From Tabrizicola soli (GTDB lineage Bacteria > Pseudomonadota > Alphaproteobacteria > Rhodobacterales > Rhodobacteraceae): a stretch of DNA of 64,000 bases. The stretch's first letter is position 1, and every line of letters starts with the position of its first letter. Both the position numbers and the translations under genes were made by a program. The notes beneath the pieces were generated by a model. The model did no database searches. It saw nothing but the letters and a program-made list of their open reading frames with translations, and was not told the origin of the DNA. The stretch lies in NCBI RefSeq assembly GCF_015999335.1, contig NZ_JAEACP010000016.1, positions 57,123-121,122 on the forward strand. The letters are read 5' to 3'. Shown here one piece after another: positions 25,605 to 35,924 of the stretch.

Positions 25605-26759
25605 TCACTCCGCCGCGCCGATCACCTTCGCGGGAGTGTCGGGGGCCAGTTCCTCGAAGTCGAAATTGTCCAGCCGCCGGGCGCGTTTCGTGGCTTTGTC
25701 CGAGGAAATCTTGATCTCCTCGATATCCTTCGCCGCCTGGCCGAAATGGCGGTCCAGGTTCTCCACCCGCGTCCCCAGCCGTTCGACGTCGGCATAAAGC
25801 AGCGACAGCTCCTTGCGGATCGCCCCCGCCTGTTCCCGCATCCTTGCATCCTTCAGCACCGCGCGCATCGTGTTCAGCGTCGCCATGCAGGTGGTGGGCG
25901 AGACGATCCAGACCTTGGCCGCAAAGCCCTCGCGCACCAGGTCGGGGAAGTTGGCGTGCAGTTCGGCGTAGACCGCTTCCGAGGGCAGGAACATCAGCGC
26001 GCCGTCCGCCGTCTCGCCCTCCAGGATATAGCGTTCGCTGATCGCCCGGATATGGGCGCGGACGGCCTGCCGCATCGCCTGCGCGGCCTCCTGCGCGAGG
26101 CGGGGGGTGTCGGCGCGGCGCAGGGCCTCGTAGGCCTCCAGCGGGAACTTGGCGTCGATGACGATGGGGCCGGGAGGATTGGGCAGGTGGATCAGGCAGT
26201 CGGCGCGGCGACCGTTCGCCAGGGTCGCCTGCATCGTATAGGCGTCCTTCGGGAGGGCCTTCTGCACGATGTCGTGCAGCTGGATTTCCCCGAACGCCCC
26301 GCGCGTCTGCTTGTTCGACAGGATGTCCTGCAGGCTGAGGACGTTGCCGGACAGCTTCTCGATATTCGCCTGCGCCTTGTCGATGGTCTCCAGCCGCTGC
26401 TGGAGTTCCCCCAGCGACCGCGCCGTGCGGGTCGAGGTGCCGTGCAGGGCCTCGGTCATCTGGCGCTGCACATCCGCCAGGCGCTGCTCCATCACCTGCA
26501 GCATGGCGGTCTGGCTGACGGCCTGCGCCTCCGAGACATGGTGCAGGCCCCCGGCCAGCCGTTCCTGCCCGTCGTTCAGGGTCTGGACGCGGGAGGACAG
26601 CCAGGAGACCTCGCGCAACAGCGGTTCGGCGGTGGAGGAGGCGCGGGCGGCGGCGCGGAGGATGAGGACGAGGAGGATCAGGAGCACGAGGGCGGCCCCG
26701 CCGAGGAGCAGGATCTCGGGCGCGTTCCATTGGTAGCTCTGGCCGAACAGCGTGATCAT
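25605..26759 (-). CDS. rmuC: RmuC-family DNA recombination protein
   Basis: A 384-residue protein with one N-terminal transmembrane helix (about residues 14-37), a coiled-coil stretch (about 45-150) and the RmuC nuclease-like core containing RGAFGEIQL, IVIDAKFPLEAY and FLPSEAVYAEL. RmuC limits DNA inversions and rearrangements and has the fold of a restriction-type nuclease. The ATG at 26759 overlaps the mutL stop as ATGA; the longer frame starting at 26828 lies within mutL. Linkage to mutL fits genome maintenance. Confidence 0.92.
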   Translation of the reverse strand: MITLFGQSYQWNAPEILLLGGAALVLLILLVLILRAAARASSTAEPLLREVSWLSSRVQTLNDGQERLAGGLHHVSEAQAVSQTAMLQVMEQRLADVQRQMTEALHGTSTRTARSLGELQQRLETIDKAQANIEKLSGNVLSLQDILSNKQTRGAFGEIQLHDIVQKALPKDAYTMQATLANGRRADCLIHLPNPPGPIVIDAKFPLEAYEALRRADTPRLAQEAAQAMRQAVRAHIRAISERYILEGETADGALMFLPSEAVYAELHANFPDLVREGFAAKVWIVSPTTCMATLNTMRAVLKDARMREQAGAIRKELSLLYADVERLGTRVENLDRHFGQAAKDIEEIKISSDKATKRARRLDNFDFEELAPDTPAKVIGAAE

Positions 26760-28579
26760 CGGCGGCCGAACAGGCGTTCGATGTCGTGGAGGCTGAGCTC
26801 GACATAGGTCGGCCGGCCGTGGTTGCACTGGCCCGAAAGCGGCGTCGCCTCCATCTCGCGCAGGAGGGCGTTCATCTCCTCGGGGCGCATCTGGCGGCCG
26901 GAGCGGACGGAGCCGTGGCAGGCCATGCGGGAAAGAATGGCGTCGATCTTCGCCCGGACAAGCGTGCTGTCGCCGCTGTCGGTCAGTTCGTCGAGGATGT
27001 CGCGCAAGAGGGCTGCGCCGTTGACCTGGCCCAGCACGGCGGGAACCTCGCGGATCGCCACGGCGGAGCCCCCGAAGGGCTCGATGGTCAGCCCGACCCC
27101 GGCCAGCGCGGGCGCAGCGTCGAGAAGGCGGGCGGCATCGGTGGGCGAGAGGTCCACGATCTCGGGGATCAGGAGGGCCTGGGCGCGGATGCCGGTCTCG
27201 GCCAGCTGGCGTTTCAGGCGCTCGTAGACCAGGCGTTCATGCGCGGCATGCTGGTCGACGATGACGATGCCGGTCGCCGTCTGGGCGACGATGTAGTTCT
27301 CGTGCAGTTGCGCGCGGGCGGCACCGAGGGGGTGCTCGTCGTTCGACGTCGTCTCCGCCTCGCGGGGGGGCGCGAAGGCGGGGGCCATCGGCGCTTCGGC
27401 AAAGCCTGCGAAGGTCTGGGGGGCCTGGAAGGCGAAGGCGCGGGCAAGGGTCGGCTGGCTGGGGCGGTCCATCTGGTAGACGGGACGGATGGCCTGCAGG
27501 GTCGCCGCGCCGACGGTGGAGGAGGCACGGTGACCGGCCCCGGTCAGCGCCGATTTCAGGGCGGTGATGATGAGGGACCGCGCCGCGTCGGGCTCGCGGA
27601 AGCGGACCTCGGCCTTGGCGGGGTGGACGTTCACGTCCACCCGCTGCGGATCGGCGATCAGGTTCAGCACGGCGGCCGGGTGGCGGTCGCGGGAAAGGAC
27701 GTCGAAATAGGCCGCCCGAAGCGCGCCGTAGAGCATCCGGTCCTGCACCGGGCGGCCGTTCACGAACAGGTATTGCTGCGAGGACGAGCCGCGCGAATAG
27801 GTCGGCAGCGCGGCATAGCCCTGCAGCCGCAGCCCCTCGCGTTCGGCGTCGATCCGCAGCGCGTTCTCGGTGAATTCGCGGCCGAGGATGCCCGAGAGCC
27901 GCCCCTCCAGCGCGTCGAAAAGGTCGCCGCTTGCCGGATCGGCGCGGAACAGGACCCGCGCCTCACCCCCGGTCACGTCGCGCAGGGTGAAGCCGACCTG
28001 CGGCTCGGCCATCGCCAGCCGCCGCATCACCTCGGCCACCGCCTGCAGCTCGGCCCGGTCGGACCGGAGGAACTTGAGCCGCGCCGGGGTGGCGAAGAAC
28101 AGGTCGCGGAGTTCGACGACGGTGCCCCGCGTCAGCGCCGCCGGGCGGACGGGGGAGAGCCGGCTCCCCTCGCAGGCGATCTGCGCCGCCTCGCCCCCGG
28201 CGCGCGAGGTGATGGTCAGCCGCCCGACCGAGCCCAGCGAGGGCAGCGCCTCGCCCCGGAAGCCGAAGCTGCGGATGTCGAGGAGGTCCGACCCGTCGAT
28301 CTTCGACGTCGCGTGGCGCGAGAGCGCGAGCGGCAGGTCCTCGGCCGTCATGCCACAGCCGTCGTCCGTGACCCGGATCAGCGTTTTGCCGCCATCGGCG
28401 ATATCCACCTGGATCCGGCTGGCGCCCGCGTCCAGCGCGTTCTCGACCAGTTCCTTCACCGCAGAGGCCGGACGTTCCACCACCTCGCCCGCCGCGATGC
28501 GGTTGATCGCGGCCTCGTCCAGTTGCCGGATGACCGGGCGGCCGTCAGCGCCCGTTATCTTGGGGGTGTGCAACGTCAT
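26756..28579 (-). CDS. mutL: MutL, DNA mismatch repair endonuclease
   Basis: A 607-residue protein with the GHKL ATPase N-terminal half (INRIAAGEVVERPASAVKELVENALDAG, DDGCGM and GFRGEAL motifs) and a C-terminal dimerisation domain. The endonuclease metal motif DQHAxxE(x)4E is present (DQHAAHERLVYE), with later CHGSVR and CNHGRP, so it is a nicking-type MutL as expected where MutH is absent. The linker between the halves contains AETTSNDEHPLGA, encoded by the same repeat that occurs in norE. Confidence 0.97.
   Translation of the reverse strand: MTLHTPKITGADGRPVIRQLDEAAINRIAAGEVVERPASAVKELVENALDAGASRIQVDIADGGKTLIRVTDDGCGMTAEDLPLALSRHATSKIDGSDLLDIRSFGFRGEALPSLGSVGRLTITSRAGGEAAQIACEGSRLSPVRPAALTRGTVVELRDLFFATPARLKFLRSDRAELQAVAEVMRRLAMAEPQVGFTLRDVTGGEARVLFRADPASGDLFDALEGRLSGILGREFTENALRIDAEREGLRLQGYAALPTYSRGSSSQQYLFVNGRPVQDRMLYGALRAAYFDVLSRDRHPAAVLNLIADPQRVDVNVHPAKAEVRFREPDAARSLIITALKSALTGAGHRASSTVGAATLQAIRPVYQMDRPSQPTLARAFAFQAPQTFAGFAEAPMAPAFAPPREAETTSNDEHPLGAARAQLHENYIVAQTATGIVIVDQHAAHERLVYERLKRQLAETGIRAQALLIPEIVDLSPTDAARLLDAAPALAGVGLTIEPFGGSAVAIREVPAVLGQVNGAALLRDILDELTDSGDSTLVRAKIDAILSRMACHGSVRSGRQMRPEEMNALLREMEATPLSGQCNHGRPTYVELSLHDIERLFGRR
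27331..27374. repeat. Coding repeat copy inside mutL
   Basis: Partner of the norE segment at 1942-1987: 36 of the first 40 aligned bases are identical, in the same orientation and reading frame. It falls in the flexible linker of MutL, where an insertion would do least harm. Confidence 0.65.
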
Positions 28580-28621
28580 GCCCCCATCTGTAGCAGTCCC
28601 GCCCGAGTCGGGGAAGGGATG

Positions 28622-29914
28622 TCACAACCCCGTCGGCTGGCCCACCACGACGAAATGCAGCGCCTCCGGCTGGTAGAGCCGCGCCGCGACTCGGCGGATA
28701 TCCTCCATCGTCACCGCCTCGATCTTCGCGTTCCGCGTCACCGCATAGTCGATCGGCATGCCCTCCATCTGCATCCCGACAAGGATGCTGGCGATCGGCC
28801 CGTTGCCGTCAAAGCGCAGCGGGTAAGAGCCGGTGAGATAGGTCTTGGTATCGGCAAGCTCCTGTTCGGTCAGCCCCTCCCCGGCGATCCGGGCCCATTC
28901 CGCCCGCACCACCGCGATCGCCTCGGCCACCTTGTCGTTCGAGGCCGAGAACTGGCCCATGTAGATCTCGGCCTGGTCGAGCCCGACCAGATAGCTGCCG
29001 ATCCCGTAGGTCAGCCCGCGCTTTTCGCGGACCTCGCTCATCAGGCGCGCGGTGAAGCGGCCGCCGCCCAGCGCCTCGTTCAGGATGAAGGCGGCGAAGA
29101 AGTCGGGATCGTCGCGCTTGATGCCCTGGTGGCCGAAGAGCACGGTGGATTGCGGGCTGGGGAAATCCGTGACCGTCACGCCCGGCTGCAACAGCCATTC
29201 CGCGCGCCCCGGCAGCGGCGCGCCGGTCGCGGGCAGGTCGCCCAGCAGGCGGTCCAGCAGCGGCCCCAACTCCGCGGCCGTGATATCCCCCGCCGCCGCC
29301 ACGAAGATCCGGTCACGCGCCAGCGCCGCCTTGTGCGCCGCCGCCACATCGTCCCGCGTCAGCGCGGTGACCGTCTCGATGGTCCCGTCCCCGGTCGAGC
29401 CATAGGGATGCGCCCCGAAGGCCAGAGCGTCGAAGGTCTCCGACGCGATACTGTCGGGGTCCTTCTCGTTCGAGCGCAGGATCGAAAGGACCTGGCCACG
29501 CACCCGGTCCACCGCATCCTGATCGAAGCGCGGGGTGACCAGCGCCGCGCGCAGAAGGTCGATGGCCTGATCGCGGTTCTCGGTCAGGAAGCGGGCGGAG
29601 ACGCCGACCGAATCCTTGCCCGCGTCGAAATGGAACTCGGCCGCCAGCGCGTCGCGCGCTTCGGCGAAGGCGCGGCTGTCCATCTCGCCCGCGCCCTCCT
29701 CGATCAGCGCGGTCATCAGGTTGACCGCCCCGCGCTTTTCCGGCGCGTCCAGCGAGGTGCCGCCCCGGAACTGGATTTCCAGCGCGGTGAAGGGGATGTT
29801 GTGATCCTCGACCAGCCAGGCGGTGATCCCGCCGGGCGAGGTGACCTCCTGGATCTGCATTTCGGCCCGCGCGGGCAGCGCAAGCGCAAGAAGGACGAAA
29901 AGGGCGCGGATCAT
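28622..29914 (-). CDS. M16-family protein lacking the zinc motif (PqqL/PqqF-like partner)
   Basis: A 430-residue exported protein with a signal peptide (about residues 1-17, ALFVLLALALPARA) and the M16 fold. The catalytic HxxEH is replaced by NLMTALIEEGAG, so it should be the non-catalytic subunit. The conserved downstream R/Y region is present (KRGLTYGIGSYL). It follows the catalytic M16 gene with an ATGA overlap, the usual paired layout of alphaproteobacterial periplasmic M16 peptidases, which probably degrade peptides as a heterodimer. Confidence 0.9.
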   Translation of the reverse strand: MIRALFVLLALALPARAEMQIQEVTSPGGITAWLVEDHNIPFTALEIQFRGGTSLDAPEKRGAVNLMTALIEEGAGEMDSRAFAEARDALAAEFHFDAGKDSVGVSARFLTENRDQAIDLLRAALVTPRFDQDAVDRVRGQVLSILRSNEKDPDSIASETFDALAFGAHPYGSTGDGTIETVTALTRDDVAAAHKAALARDRIFVAAAGDITAAELGPLLDRLLGDLPATGAPLPGRAEWLLQPGVTVTDFPSPQSTVLFGHQGIKRDDPDFFAAFILNEALGGGRFTARLMSEVREKRGLTYGIGSYLVGLDQAEIYMGQFSASNDKVAEAIAVVRAEWARIAGEGLTEQELADTKTYLTGSYPLRFDGNGPIASILVGMQMEGMPIDYAVTRNAKIEAVTMEDIRRVAARLYQPEALHFVVVGQPTGL

Positions 29915-31296
29915 TCGGTCTCTCCTGCGGGTTCGACGGGCGCTTCGGGCGCGGCGACCTCGGCCGGGGCGCCCTCGGGCCGGGTCAGCCAGCCTGTCAC
30001 GGCGTTCCTGCGGTCCAGAACCTTGCGGGCGGCGGCGACCACATCCTCGGCGGTCACGGCCGACAGGGCCTCGTCCCAGGTGTCGACGTCGGCCTGGGAG
30101 AGTCCGACCGACAGCGCCTCGCCATAGCGGCGGGCCAGCGCGTTCACGTCGTCGCGGGCGTAGATGTCGGCCGCGCGGACCTGGGTGCGGATCCGCTCCA
30201 GCGCGGCGGGATCGGGGCCGGTCTCCAGGAAATCGGCCAGGACGCGGTCCATCTCGGCCTCGGCGACCTGAAGCTCCACTCCCGGCGCGGGCACGACGAC
30301 CAGTCCGAAGGTCGCATCGTCGATCGAGGTCCCGTCATAGAAGGCCGAGGCATAGACCGCCACCTGCGCATCGAACTGCAACGCCCGCGCCATGACCGAG
30401 GTCTGGCCGTTCCCGCCCAGAAGCTCGGCCAGCACGGTCAGGGCGGCGGCGTCCTTCTGGTTGCCGGGGTCGCGCTCGGGCGCGAGGTAGGTGCGGATGA
30501 GATAGGGCTCCGACACCCGCTCGTCGGCCAGCGCGATCCGGCGTTCGGCCAGTTGCGGCGGCTCCTGCGGGCGCGTGCGCGGCGCGATGCCGTCAGAGGG
30601 TTCCAGCGGGCCGTAGTGCTTTTCCGCCAGCGCCTTCACGGCATCGGGCTGCACATCGCCGGCGATGATCAGGGTGGCGTTGTTGGGCGCATAGAAGCGT
30701 TCGTAATAGGACAGCGCATCCTCGCGGTCCAGCGCCTCGATCTCATGCCGCCAGCCGATCACCGGGATGGCATAGGGATTGTTCAGGAACTGCGCCGCCC
30801 GCATCTGTTCTGACAAGAGCGAGCCGGGAGAGCTGTCCGTCCGCTGTGCGCGCTCTTCCAGAATCACCTGCCGCTCGGTCGCGACATCCTCTTCCGTCAG
30901 GCGCAGGTTGCGCATCCGGTCGGCTTCCATCTCCATCACCAACTCCAGCCGGTCGGCGGCGATGCGCTGGAAATAGGCGGTATAGTCCCAAGAGGTGAAG
31001 GCGTTGTCGTCGCCCCCCTGCGCTTCGACGATGGCCGAGAACTGGTTGGGCCCCACCTTCTCGGTGCCCTTGAACATCAGGTGTTCCAGGAAATGCGCGA
31101 TGCCGGAATGGCCTGCGGGTTCGTCCGCCGCGCCGACCCGGTACCAGATCATCTGCACCACGACCGGGGCGCGGTGATCCTCGATCACCACCACGTCCAG
31201 GCCGTTGTCCAGCGTGAAGGTGGTCACTGGCTCGGCCGCCACGGGAAGGGCAAGCGCCAGCGACAGGGCGGCGCCCCGGACAAGATCACGATGCAT
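29911..31296 (-). CDS. Zinc-dependent M16 peptidase, catalytic subunit
   Basis: A 461-residue exported metallopeptidase. Signal peptide at about residues 1-21 (ALSLALALPVAA). The inverted zinc motif is HFLEH in SGIAHFLEHLMFKGTEK, with the distant glutamate in the following E-rich region. The ATG at 31296 is preferred to one at 31323 because it places the signal peptide correctly. It pairs with the inactive M16 protein encoded next. Sits upstream of the DUF3035 lipoprotein-lspA-purH block in its usual order. Confidence 0.92.
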   Translation of the reverse strand: MHRDLVRGAALSLALALPVAAEPVTTFTLDNGLDVVVIEDHRAPVVVQMIWYRVGAADEPAGHSGIAHFLEHLMFKGTEKVGPNQFSAIVEAQGGDDNAFTSWDYTAYFQRIAADRLELVMEMEADRMRNLRLTEEDVATERQVILEERAQRTDSSPGSLLSEQMRAAQFLNNPYAIPVIGWRHEIEALDREDALSYYERFYAPNNATLIIAGDVQPDAVKALAEKHYGPLEPSDGIAPRTRPQEPPQLAERRIALADERVSEPYLIRTYLAPERDPGNQKDAAALTVLAELLGGNGQTSVMARALQFDAQVAVYASAFYDGTSIDDATFGLVVVPAPGVELQVAEAEMDRVLADFLETGPDPAALERIRTQVRAADIYARDDVNALARRYGEALSVGLSQADVDTWDEALSAVTAEDVVAAARKVLDRRNAVTGWLTRPEGAPAEVAAPEAPVEPAGETE

Positions 31297-31367
31297 CAGG
31301 CTCTCCCTATGGCGTGGGGGCATAGTGCAGACCGGCGGCCTGCGATCAAGGCGGGGGAACGCGCTTG

Positions 31368-31898
31368 TTACTCTTCGCCAGCCTTGCGCGGCGGGGCCGA
31401 GGGCGTGCGCAGGCCCAGCCTGCGCCAGCGGGCGAGTTCAGCCTGCTGGTCCAGGCTCTGGTCGCGGTAGGCCTTGTAGTAGACATTCACGTTGAACAGC
31501 CGCTCGAGGATCCGGCCGTTGTTGTCGCGCCGCCATTCCAGGTCTTCGGCCGCCAGCGTCGCGCGGATGCCGGAGTCGACCCCGAACCGCGCCGCATGGG
31601 CGTAGATCGCACTGTCGGCCGAGGGGATGCCGCCGGCCGCGCCCGGACGCCCGCCCAGCGCGATGACGGCGTCATCCTCGGGGCGGCGGTCGGTGCGGTT
31701 GGTCCCGCCCAGCGTCGGTTCGGGCAGGTCGGTCAGGGTTTCGGGCATTTCCAGCGGTTTCGGCGGCACGATGGCGAATTCGTCCGGCCCGCTGCCCGTC
31801 CGCAGGTTCATCAGCTCGGGCGCGCCCTTGCCGCCGCAAGCCGTAAGGACAAACACCGCTGCAACCGCGATGAACGCCTTGCCCCTTGCCGCCTGCAT
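31368..31898 (-). CDS. DUF3035 lipoprotein
   Basis: A 176-residue lipoprotein: the signal ends in the lipobox LTAC (cysteine about residue 21), followed by a conserved segment MNLRTGSGPDEFAIVPPKPLE that marks DUF3035. The rest is hydrophilic, with a short acidic-aromatic region before a proline-rich tail. Found downstream of lspA in many alphaproteobacteria; the lspA-lipoprotein-peptidase order suggests an envelope role, but none is proven. Confidence 0.82.
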   Translation of the reverse strand: MQAARGKAFIAVAAVFVLTACGGKGAPELMNLRTGSGPDEFAIVPPKPLEMPETLTDLPEPTLGGTNRTDRRPEDDAVIALGGRPGAAGGIPSADSAIYAHAARFGVDSGIRATLAAEDLEWRRDNNGRILERLFNVNVYYKAYRDQSLDQQAELARWRRLGLRTPSAPPRKAGEE

Positions 31899-31961
31899 GC
31901 CTGCCTCCGAACCCGTCTTTGCCCCCTCTTAGCCTAAAGCGATCCGGTCGTCACGGGGGGA

Positions 31962-32459
31962 TTACTTCCTTGCGCGGGAAGGCTTCCCGCCGTCCTTCCG
32001 GCCATCGGCCAGGAACACCAGCCCGACCGCGCCCAGGAAGATCGCGATGTCAGCCACGTTGAAGGCATAGGGATTCTTGATCCCGCAGCAGGACATGTTC
32101 AGGAAATCCGCCACCGCGCCATAGGCCAGCCGGTCCACCACATTACCCAGCGCGCCGCCGACCAGCAGCCCGCCCGCGACCTGCAGCCAGCGCCCGCCAG
32201 GTGTGCGCCGCAGCCACCAGATCACCCAGGCCGAGATCGCCAGAGCCACCGCGATCAGCCCCCAGCGCGCGATGTCCGAGCCATGCGCCATCAGGCCGAA
32301 GTTGATCCCCCGGTTCCAAGCCATGCGGAAGACCAGAAAGGGCGGGAAGATATCGATCTCGACCCGGTTCGCCAGGTCCAGCCCGAAGACCACGGCCAGC
32401 TTGGTCAGCTGGTCCAGGACAAAGGTCGCAAGCGCGCTCAGCCAGAATCGCCGCATCAT
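31962..32459 (-). CDS. lspA: LspA, lipoprotein signal peptidase
   Basis: A 165-residue inner-membrane aspartic peptidase (signal peptidase II) with four transmembrane helices. The two catalytic aspartates are in [11 protein letters not shown] and FNVADIAIF. It removes signal peptides from prolipoproteins such as the DUF3035 protein encoded next. Its ATG shares one base with the purH stop. Confidence 0.96.
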   Translation of the reverse strand: MMRRFWLSALATFVLDQLTKLAVVFGLDLANRVEIDIFPPFLVFRMAWNRGINFGLMAHGSDIARWGLIAVALAISAWVIWWLRRTPGGRWLQVAGGLLVGGALGNVVDRLAYGAVADFLNMSCCGIKNPYAFNVADIAIFLGAVGLVFLADGRKDGGKPSRARK

Positions 32460-34045
32460 CAGTGCCGGAAGTGCCGCATGCCGGTGAAGACCATGGCCAG
32501 CCCACGCTCATCCGCCGCCGCGATCACCTCGTCGTCGCGCATCGAGCCGCCCGGTTGGATGATCGCCGTCGCCCCGGCCTCGGCCGCGGTGATGAGGCCG
32601 TCGGCGAAGGGGAAGAAGGCGTCCGAGGCCACGACCGAACCCTTGGTCAAGGGCCCCGCCAGCCCCAGGGCCTCGGCCATGTCCTGCGCCTTGCGGGCGG
32701 CGATCCGGGTCGAATCGACGCGGCTCATCTGGCCCGCGCCGACGCCCACGGTCGCGCCGTCCCTGACGTAGATGATCGCGTTCGACTTGACGTGCTTGGC
32801 CACCGTCCAGGCGAACATCAGGTCGCGCATCTCGGCATCCGAGGGCGCGCGCCTGGTCACCACCTTCAGGTCCGACGGCGCGACATGCCCCGCATCGCGG
32901 TCCTGCACCAGGAAGCCGCCCGCCACCTGCTTGAAGGCCAGCCCCCCGGCCTTGGCGTCCGGCAGCGCGCCCGTGGTCAAGAGCCGCAGGTTCTTCTTGC
33001 CCGCGAACACCGCCTTGGCCTCCTCCGTCGCATCGGGGGCGATCACCACCTCGGTGAAGATCTTCACGATCTCTTCCGCCGTGGCCCCGTCAAGCACCTG
33101 GTTCAGCGCGACGATCCCGCCGAAGGCGCTGGTCTGGTCGCATTGGTAGGCACGCTGGTAGGCCTCGGTCAGGGTCGCGGCCGTGGCCACCCCGCAAGGG
33201 TTCGCGTGCTTGATGATCGCGCAGGCCGGGGCGCCGCCGGCGAATTCGGCCACCAGCTCGAAGGCCGCGTCGGTGTCGTTGATGTTGTTGTAGGACAGCT
33301 CCTTGCCCTGCCACTGCCGCGCCGTCGCCACGCCGGGGCGGCGGCTGCCGTCCAGGTAGAAGGCGGCCGCCTGATGCGGGTTCTCGCCATAGCGCAGGGG
33401 CTGCGCCAGCTTGCCGGCAAAGCTGCGATAGCGCGGGGTCGGCTCCTTGATCTCGCCCGCCAGCCAGGTGCTGACGGCGGTGTCATAGGCCGCCGTCCGG
33501 GCATAGGCCGTCAGCGCCAGCTTCTGCCGGAAGGCCAGGGTCGTCGCGCCGTCATGCGCGCGCATCTGGTCCAGGAGCGGGCCGTAATCCGCCGGGTCGG
33601 TCACCACCGTCACGAACTTGTGGTTCTTCGCCGCCGCCCGGATCATCGCCGGTCCGCCGATGTCGATATTCTCGATGCAGGTGGCATGGTCCGCGCCCTT
33701 GGCCACCGTCTCCTCGAACGGGTAGAGGTTGACGACCAAGAGGTCGATCGGCTCGATCCCGTGCGCCGCCATGGCGACCAGATGCTCGTCATCGTCGCGC
33801 AGCGCCAGGAGGCCGCCATGCACCATCGGGTGCAGGGTCTTGACGCGACCGTCCATCATCTCGGGAAAGCCGGTCACATCGGCCACGTCCCGCACCTTCA
33901 GCCCCGCCGCCCGCAGCATGATCGAGGTGCCCCCGGTCGAGATCAGCTCGACCCCCTGGGCATCCAGCGCCCGCGCCAGCTCCAGGAGGCCGGACTTGTC
34001 GGAAACCGAAATCAGCGCGCGGCCGATGGGGACGAGGTTGGTCAT
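32459..34045 (-). CDS. purH: PurH, bifunctional AICAR transformylase/IMP cyclohydrolase
   Basis: A 528-residue cytoplasmic enzyme that performs the last two steps of IMP synthesis. The N-terminal MGS-like cyclohydrolase domain begins [12 protein letters not shown] with ISTGGTS, and the C-terminal transformylase domain contains the KHANPCG motif. The length equals that of other PurH proteins. It is followed by lspA, an arrangement common in the Rhodobacterales. Confidence 0.98.
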   Translation of the reverse strand: MTNLVPIGRALISVSDKSGLLELARALDAQGVELISTGGTSIMLRAAGLKVRDVADVTGFPEMMDGRVKTLHPMVHGGLLALRDDDEHLVAMAAHGIEPIDLLVVNLYPFEETVAKGADHATCIENIDIGGPAMIRAAAKNHKFVTVVTDPADYGPLLDQMRAHDGATTLAFRQKLALTAYARTAAYDTAVSTWLAGEIKEPTPRYRSFAGKLAQPLRYGENPHQAAAFYLDGSRRPGVATARQWQGKELSYNNINDTDAAFELVAEFAGGAPACAIIKHANPCGVATAATLTEAYQRAYQCDQTSAFGGIVALNQVLDGATAEEIVKIFTEVVIAPDATEEAKAVFAGKKNLRLLTTGALPDAKAGGLAFKQVAGGFLVQDRDAGHVAPSDLKVVTRRAPSDAEMRDLMFAWTVAKHVKSNAIIYVRDGATVGVGAGQMSRVDSTRIAARKAQDMAEALGLAGPLTKGSVVASDAFFPFADGLITAAEAGATAIIQPGGSMRDDEVIAAADERGLAMVFTGMRHFRH

Positions 34046-34088
34046 GGCGATACCCTCTCAGATGCCCGGCGGGGCCTTCGGGCGACCG

Positions 34089-35795
34089 TCAGGCGCCGTC
34101 CAGGTCCCGGATGGCCAGCGGAGTATCCTTTGCCTTCGCCAAGGTCCAGCCTATCCGCGTCTCGAATCCCCGCGCGTTGCCGTGCAGCACGATCTGGGCG
34201 CAGGGCCAGGGCTGCGACCGCCCGGCCTCCAGATAGGCCGAGGGCTCCAGCCCCAGGGCCACGGGGCCGGTGAAGCGGAAGATCCAGACCTCGCCGCTGC
34301 GCAGATGCAGCGTGACGGCAGCCTCGGCCAGGTCCAGCTCGGCCTCCACCTCGGGATGCAGGTGGAAGCGGATCGCGAAACCCGCCCCGGTCATCGCGGT
34401 CGCGGTCATCAGTTCCTCGAAGCGCCGCCGCGCCTCATGGGTCAACGCGGTCAGGCTGTCCACGCCCGACAGGCGGCGGCCGTCATGGCTCAAGGTCAGG
34501 CTCCGGCTGGCGGTCAGGCCGTGGCTCGCCAGCCAGCCGTCATGCGCCAGGTAGAGGTCCGTCCCCTCAAGCCCCGGCGTGATCCGGCAGGCCGTCACCA
34601 CCGCCCGCTCGGCCAGATCCTCGCCCGCCCCCAGCCGCGAGGACGAGGCCCCCTCCATCGCCAGCACCGAATGCGATTGCGTCGCCCGCGCCGCCTGTCG
34701 CCAGGCCGGGCCGAACGCCTCGCCCGCGCCGCAGCTCACCACCACCGGCCGCCGCCCCGAGGTCAACTCGAAAGCGGCGGTCGAGGCATGCGCCCGCCGC
34801 GCCGCCCGCCCTCCGGGTGGCGCGGAGGCATCGACGATTACCGTGGTCCGCCGCCCGCTCAGCCGGGCAAAACCCATCGCGATCGGCGCGGACGCCCCCG
34901 CACGCACCCCGGCCAGCGCCAGCGCCTGATCCAGCCGCCCCTCGGCCCCCGCGCCGCCGCCATGGAACCGCGCCAACCCGCCATCGGCATGGCGCAGCAC
35001 CCGCAGCGTCGGGGCGATGCGCCGTATCGCCGCCGACAGGGCCGCAGGCACCGGATGCGCGCCTTCGGTCAGCACGCCGGCCGTCCAGGCAAGCAGCGTC
35101 AGCAGCTCCGAAAGCTCCTCGGGATTGCGCGAGGCGATGCCGCCCTCGGCGTCGATCTCCGCCTCGCAGGCCGCCGCCAGCGCCGCCGTCGCAGGGCCGA
35201 TCAGCCGCTGCATCCCGGCCAGCAGGACCCCGGCATGGACCAGGCCCACCAGCGCCTCGATGCGGGGCAGGCCCGCGGGGGCCGCCTTCCAGCGCCGCGC
35301 CAGATAGGCCGCCTGCCGGGACAGCGCGCGGTAAAAGCCCCCCGCCTGCGCCCGGTCGCGCCCCGCCAGCAGCAGTGCCGCATGATGCAGCCAGCGCAGG
35401 ATCCGCCGCCCGGTCAGCTCGGGCGTCCAGCCCGCTCCCTGCCCTGCGCCATGTCGGGCGATCCAGTGCCAGGTCCAGTCCTGCGCCTGCCGCCGGGCCG
35501 GTTTCGTGCCCAGGGCCGCCAGATCGTCCAGCCAGCCGAACCCCTGCGCCGCGGCGGAAAAATCGGCATCCGGCGCGGCGATGTCCCAAAGCGGGACGCC
35601 GGGGGCCGCGACCAGATGTCCGGCCAGGAACACCTCTCCCGCCACCAGCCGCTCGCCCCGCGTGACGGACCCGACCGAGCGGGGCTCGGGCTGCACCGCG
35701 AAGCCCGAGGCCGGCCGCGCCCGAAGCGCCGCCAGCACCGCCAGCCGGTCGGCCAGCCGGTCCAATCGCCCTGACGCGTTGCTGATCCGGCCCAC
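34089..35795 (-). CDS. Heparinase II/III family protein
   Basis: A 568-residue protein with an N-terminal alpha-toroid (residues about 1-300; PLWDIAAPDADFS, DWTWHWIARHG) and a C-terminal beta-rich heparinase II/III-like domain beginning near VIVDASAPP with SAFELTSGRRP-type sequence (here STAAFELTSGRRP). It is a cytoplasmic protein by absence of a signal peptide. Proteins of this type sit upstream of purH in many Rhodobacterales; a role in envelope polysaccharide handling is assumed. The start is GTG at 35795. Confidence 0.85.
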   Translation of the reverse strand: MGRISNASGRLDRLADRLAVLAALRARPASGFAVQPEPRSVGSVTRGERLVAGEVFLAGHLVAAPGVPLWDIAAPDADFSAAAQGFGWLDDLAALGTKPARRQAQDWTWHWIARHGAGQGAGWTPELTGRRILRWLHHAALLLAGRDRAQAGGFYRALSRQAAYLARRWKAAPAGLPRIEALVGLVHAGVLLAGMQRLIGPATAALAAACEAEIDAEGGIASRNPEELSELLTLLAWTAGVLTEGAHPVPAALSAAIRRIAPTLRVLRHADGGLARFHGGGAGAEGRLDQALALAGVRAGASAPIAMGFARLSGRRTTVIVDASAPPGGRAARRAHASTAAFELTSGRRPVVVSCGAGEAFGPAWRQAARATQSHSVLAMEGASSSRLGAGEDLAERAVVTACRITPGLEGTDLYLAHDGWLASHGLTASRSLTLSHDGRRLSGVDSLTALTHEARRRFEELMTATAMTGAGFAIRFHLHPEVEAELDLAEAAVTLHLRSGEVWIFRFTGPVALGLEPSAYLEAGRSQPWPCAQIVLHGNARGFETRIGWTLAKAKDTPLAIRDLDGA

Positions 35796-35870
35796 GCCCC
35801 GCCTCGCTCACCTGTCCGGTAGCCCCGGAACGTGCGGCGATGATAGGCAAGACCGGCCCGCCCGTCGATG

Positions 35871-35914
35871 ACTTCGTCACCCCTCGCGGGTCTGCGCCGA
35901 CGAGGAGACGAAGT
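35871..35914. repeat. Hairpin related to the norE/mutL coding repeat
   Basis: Arms ACTTCGTC and GACGAAGT, with inner CCTCG and CGAGG, form a long stem in the gap between the heparinase-family gene and the saccharopine reductase gene. The left arm (GACTTCGTC followed by CCTCGCGGGT) matches part of the repeat coded in norE. It may be the intact hairpin form of that element and may also terminate transcription. Confidence 0.45.
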
Positions 35915-35924
35915 GGAGAAAGCC

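Noticed and set aside
26786..30127. 1113-codon plus-strand frame across mutL and an M16 gene
   Set aside because: Spans two opposite-strand genes with clear families; its product has no domain and typical shadow composition.
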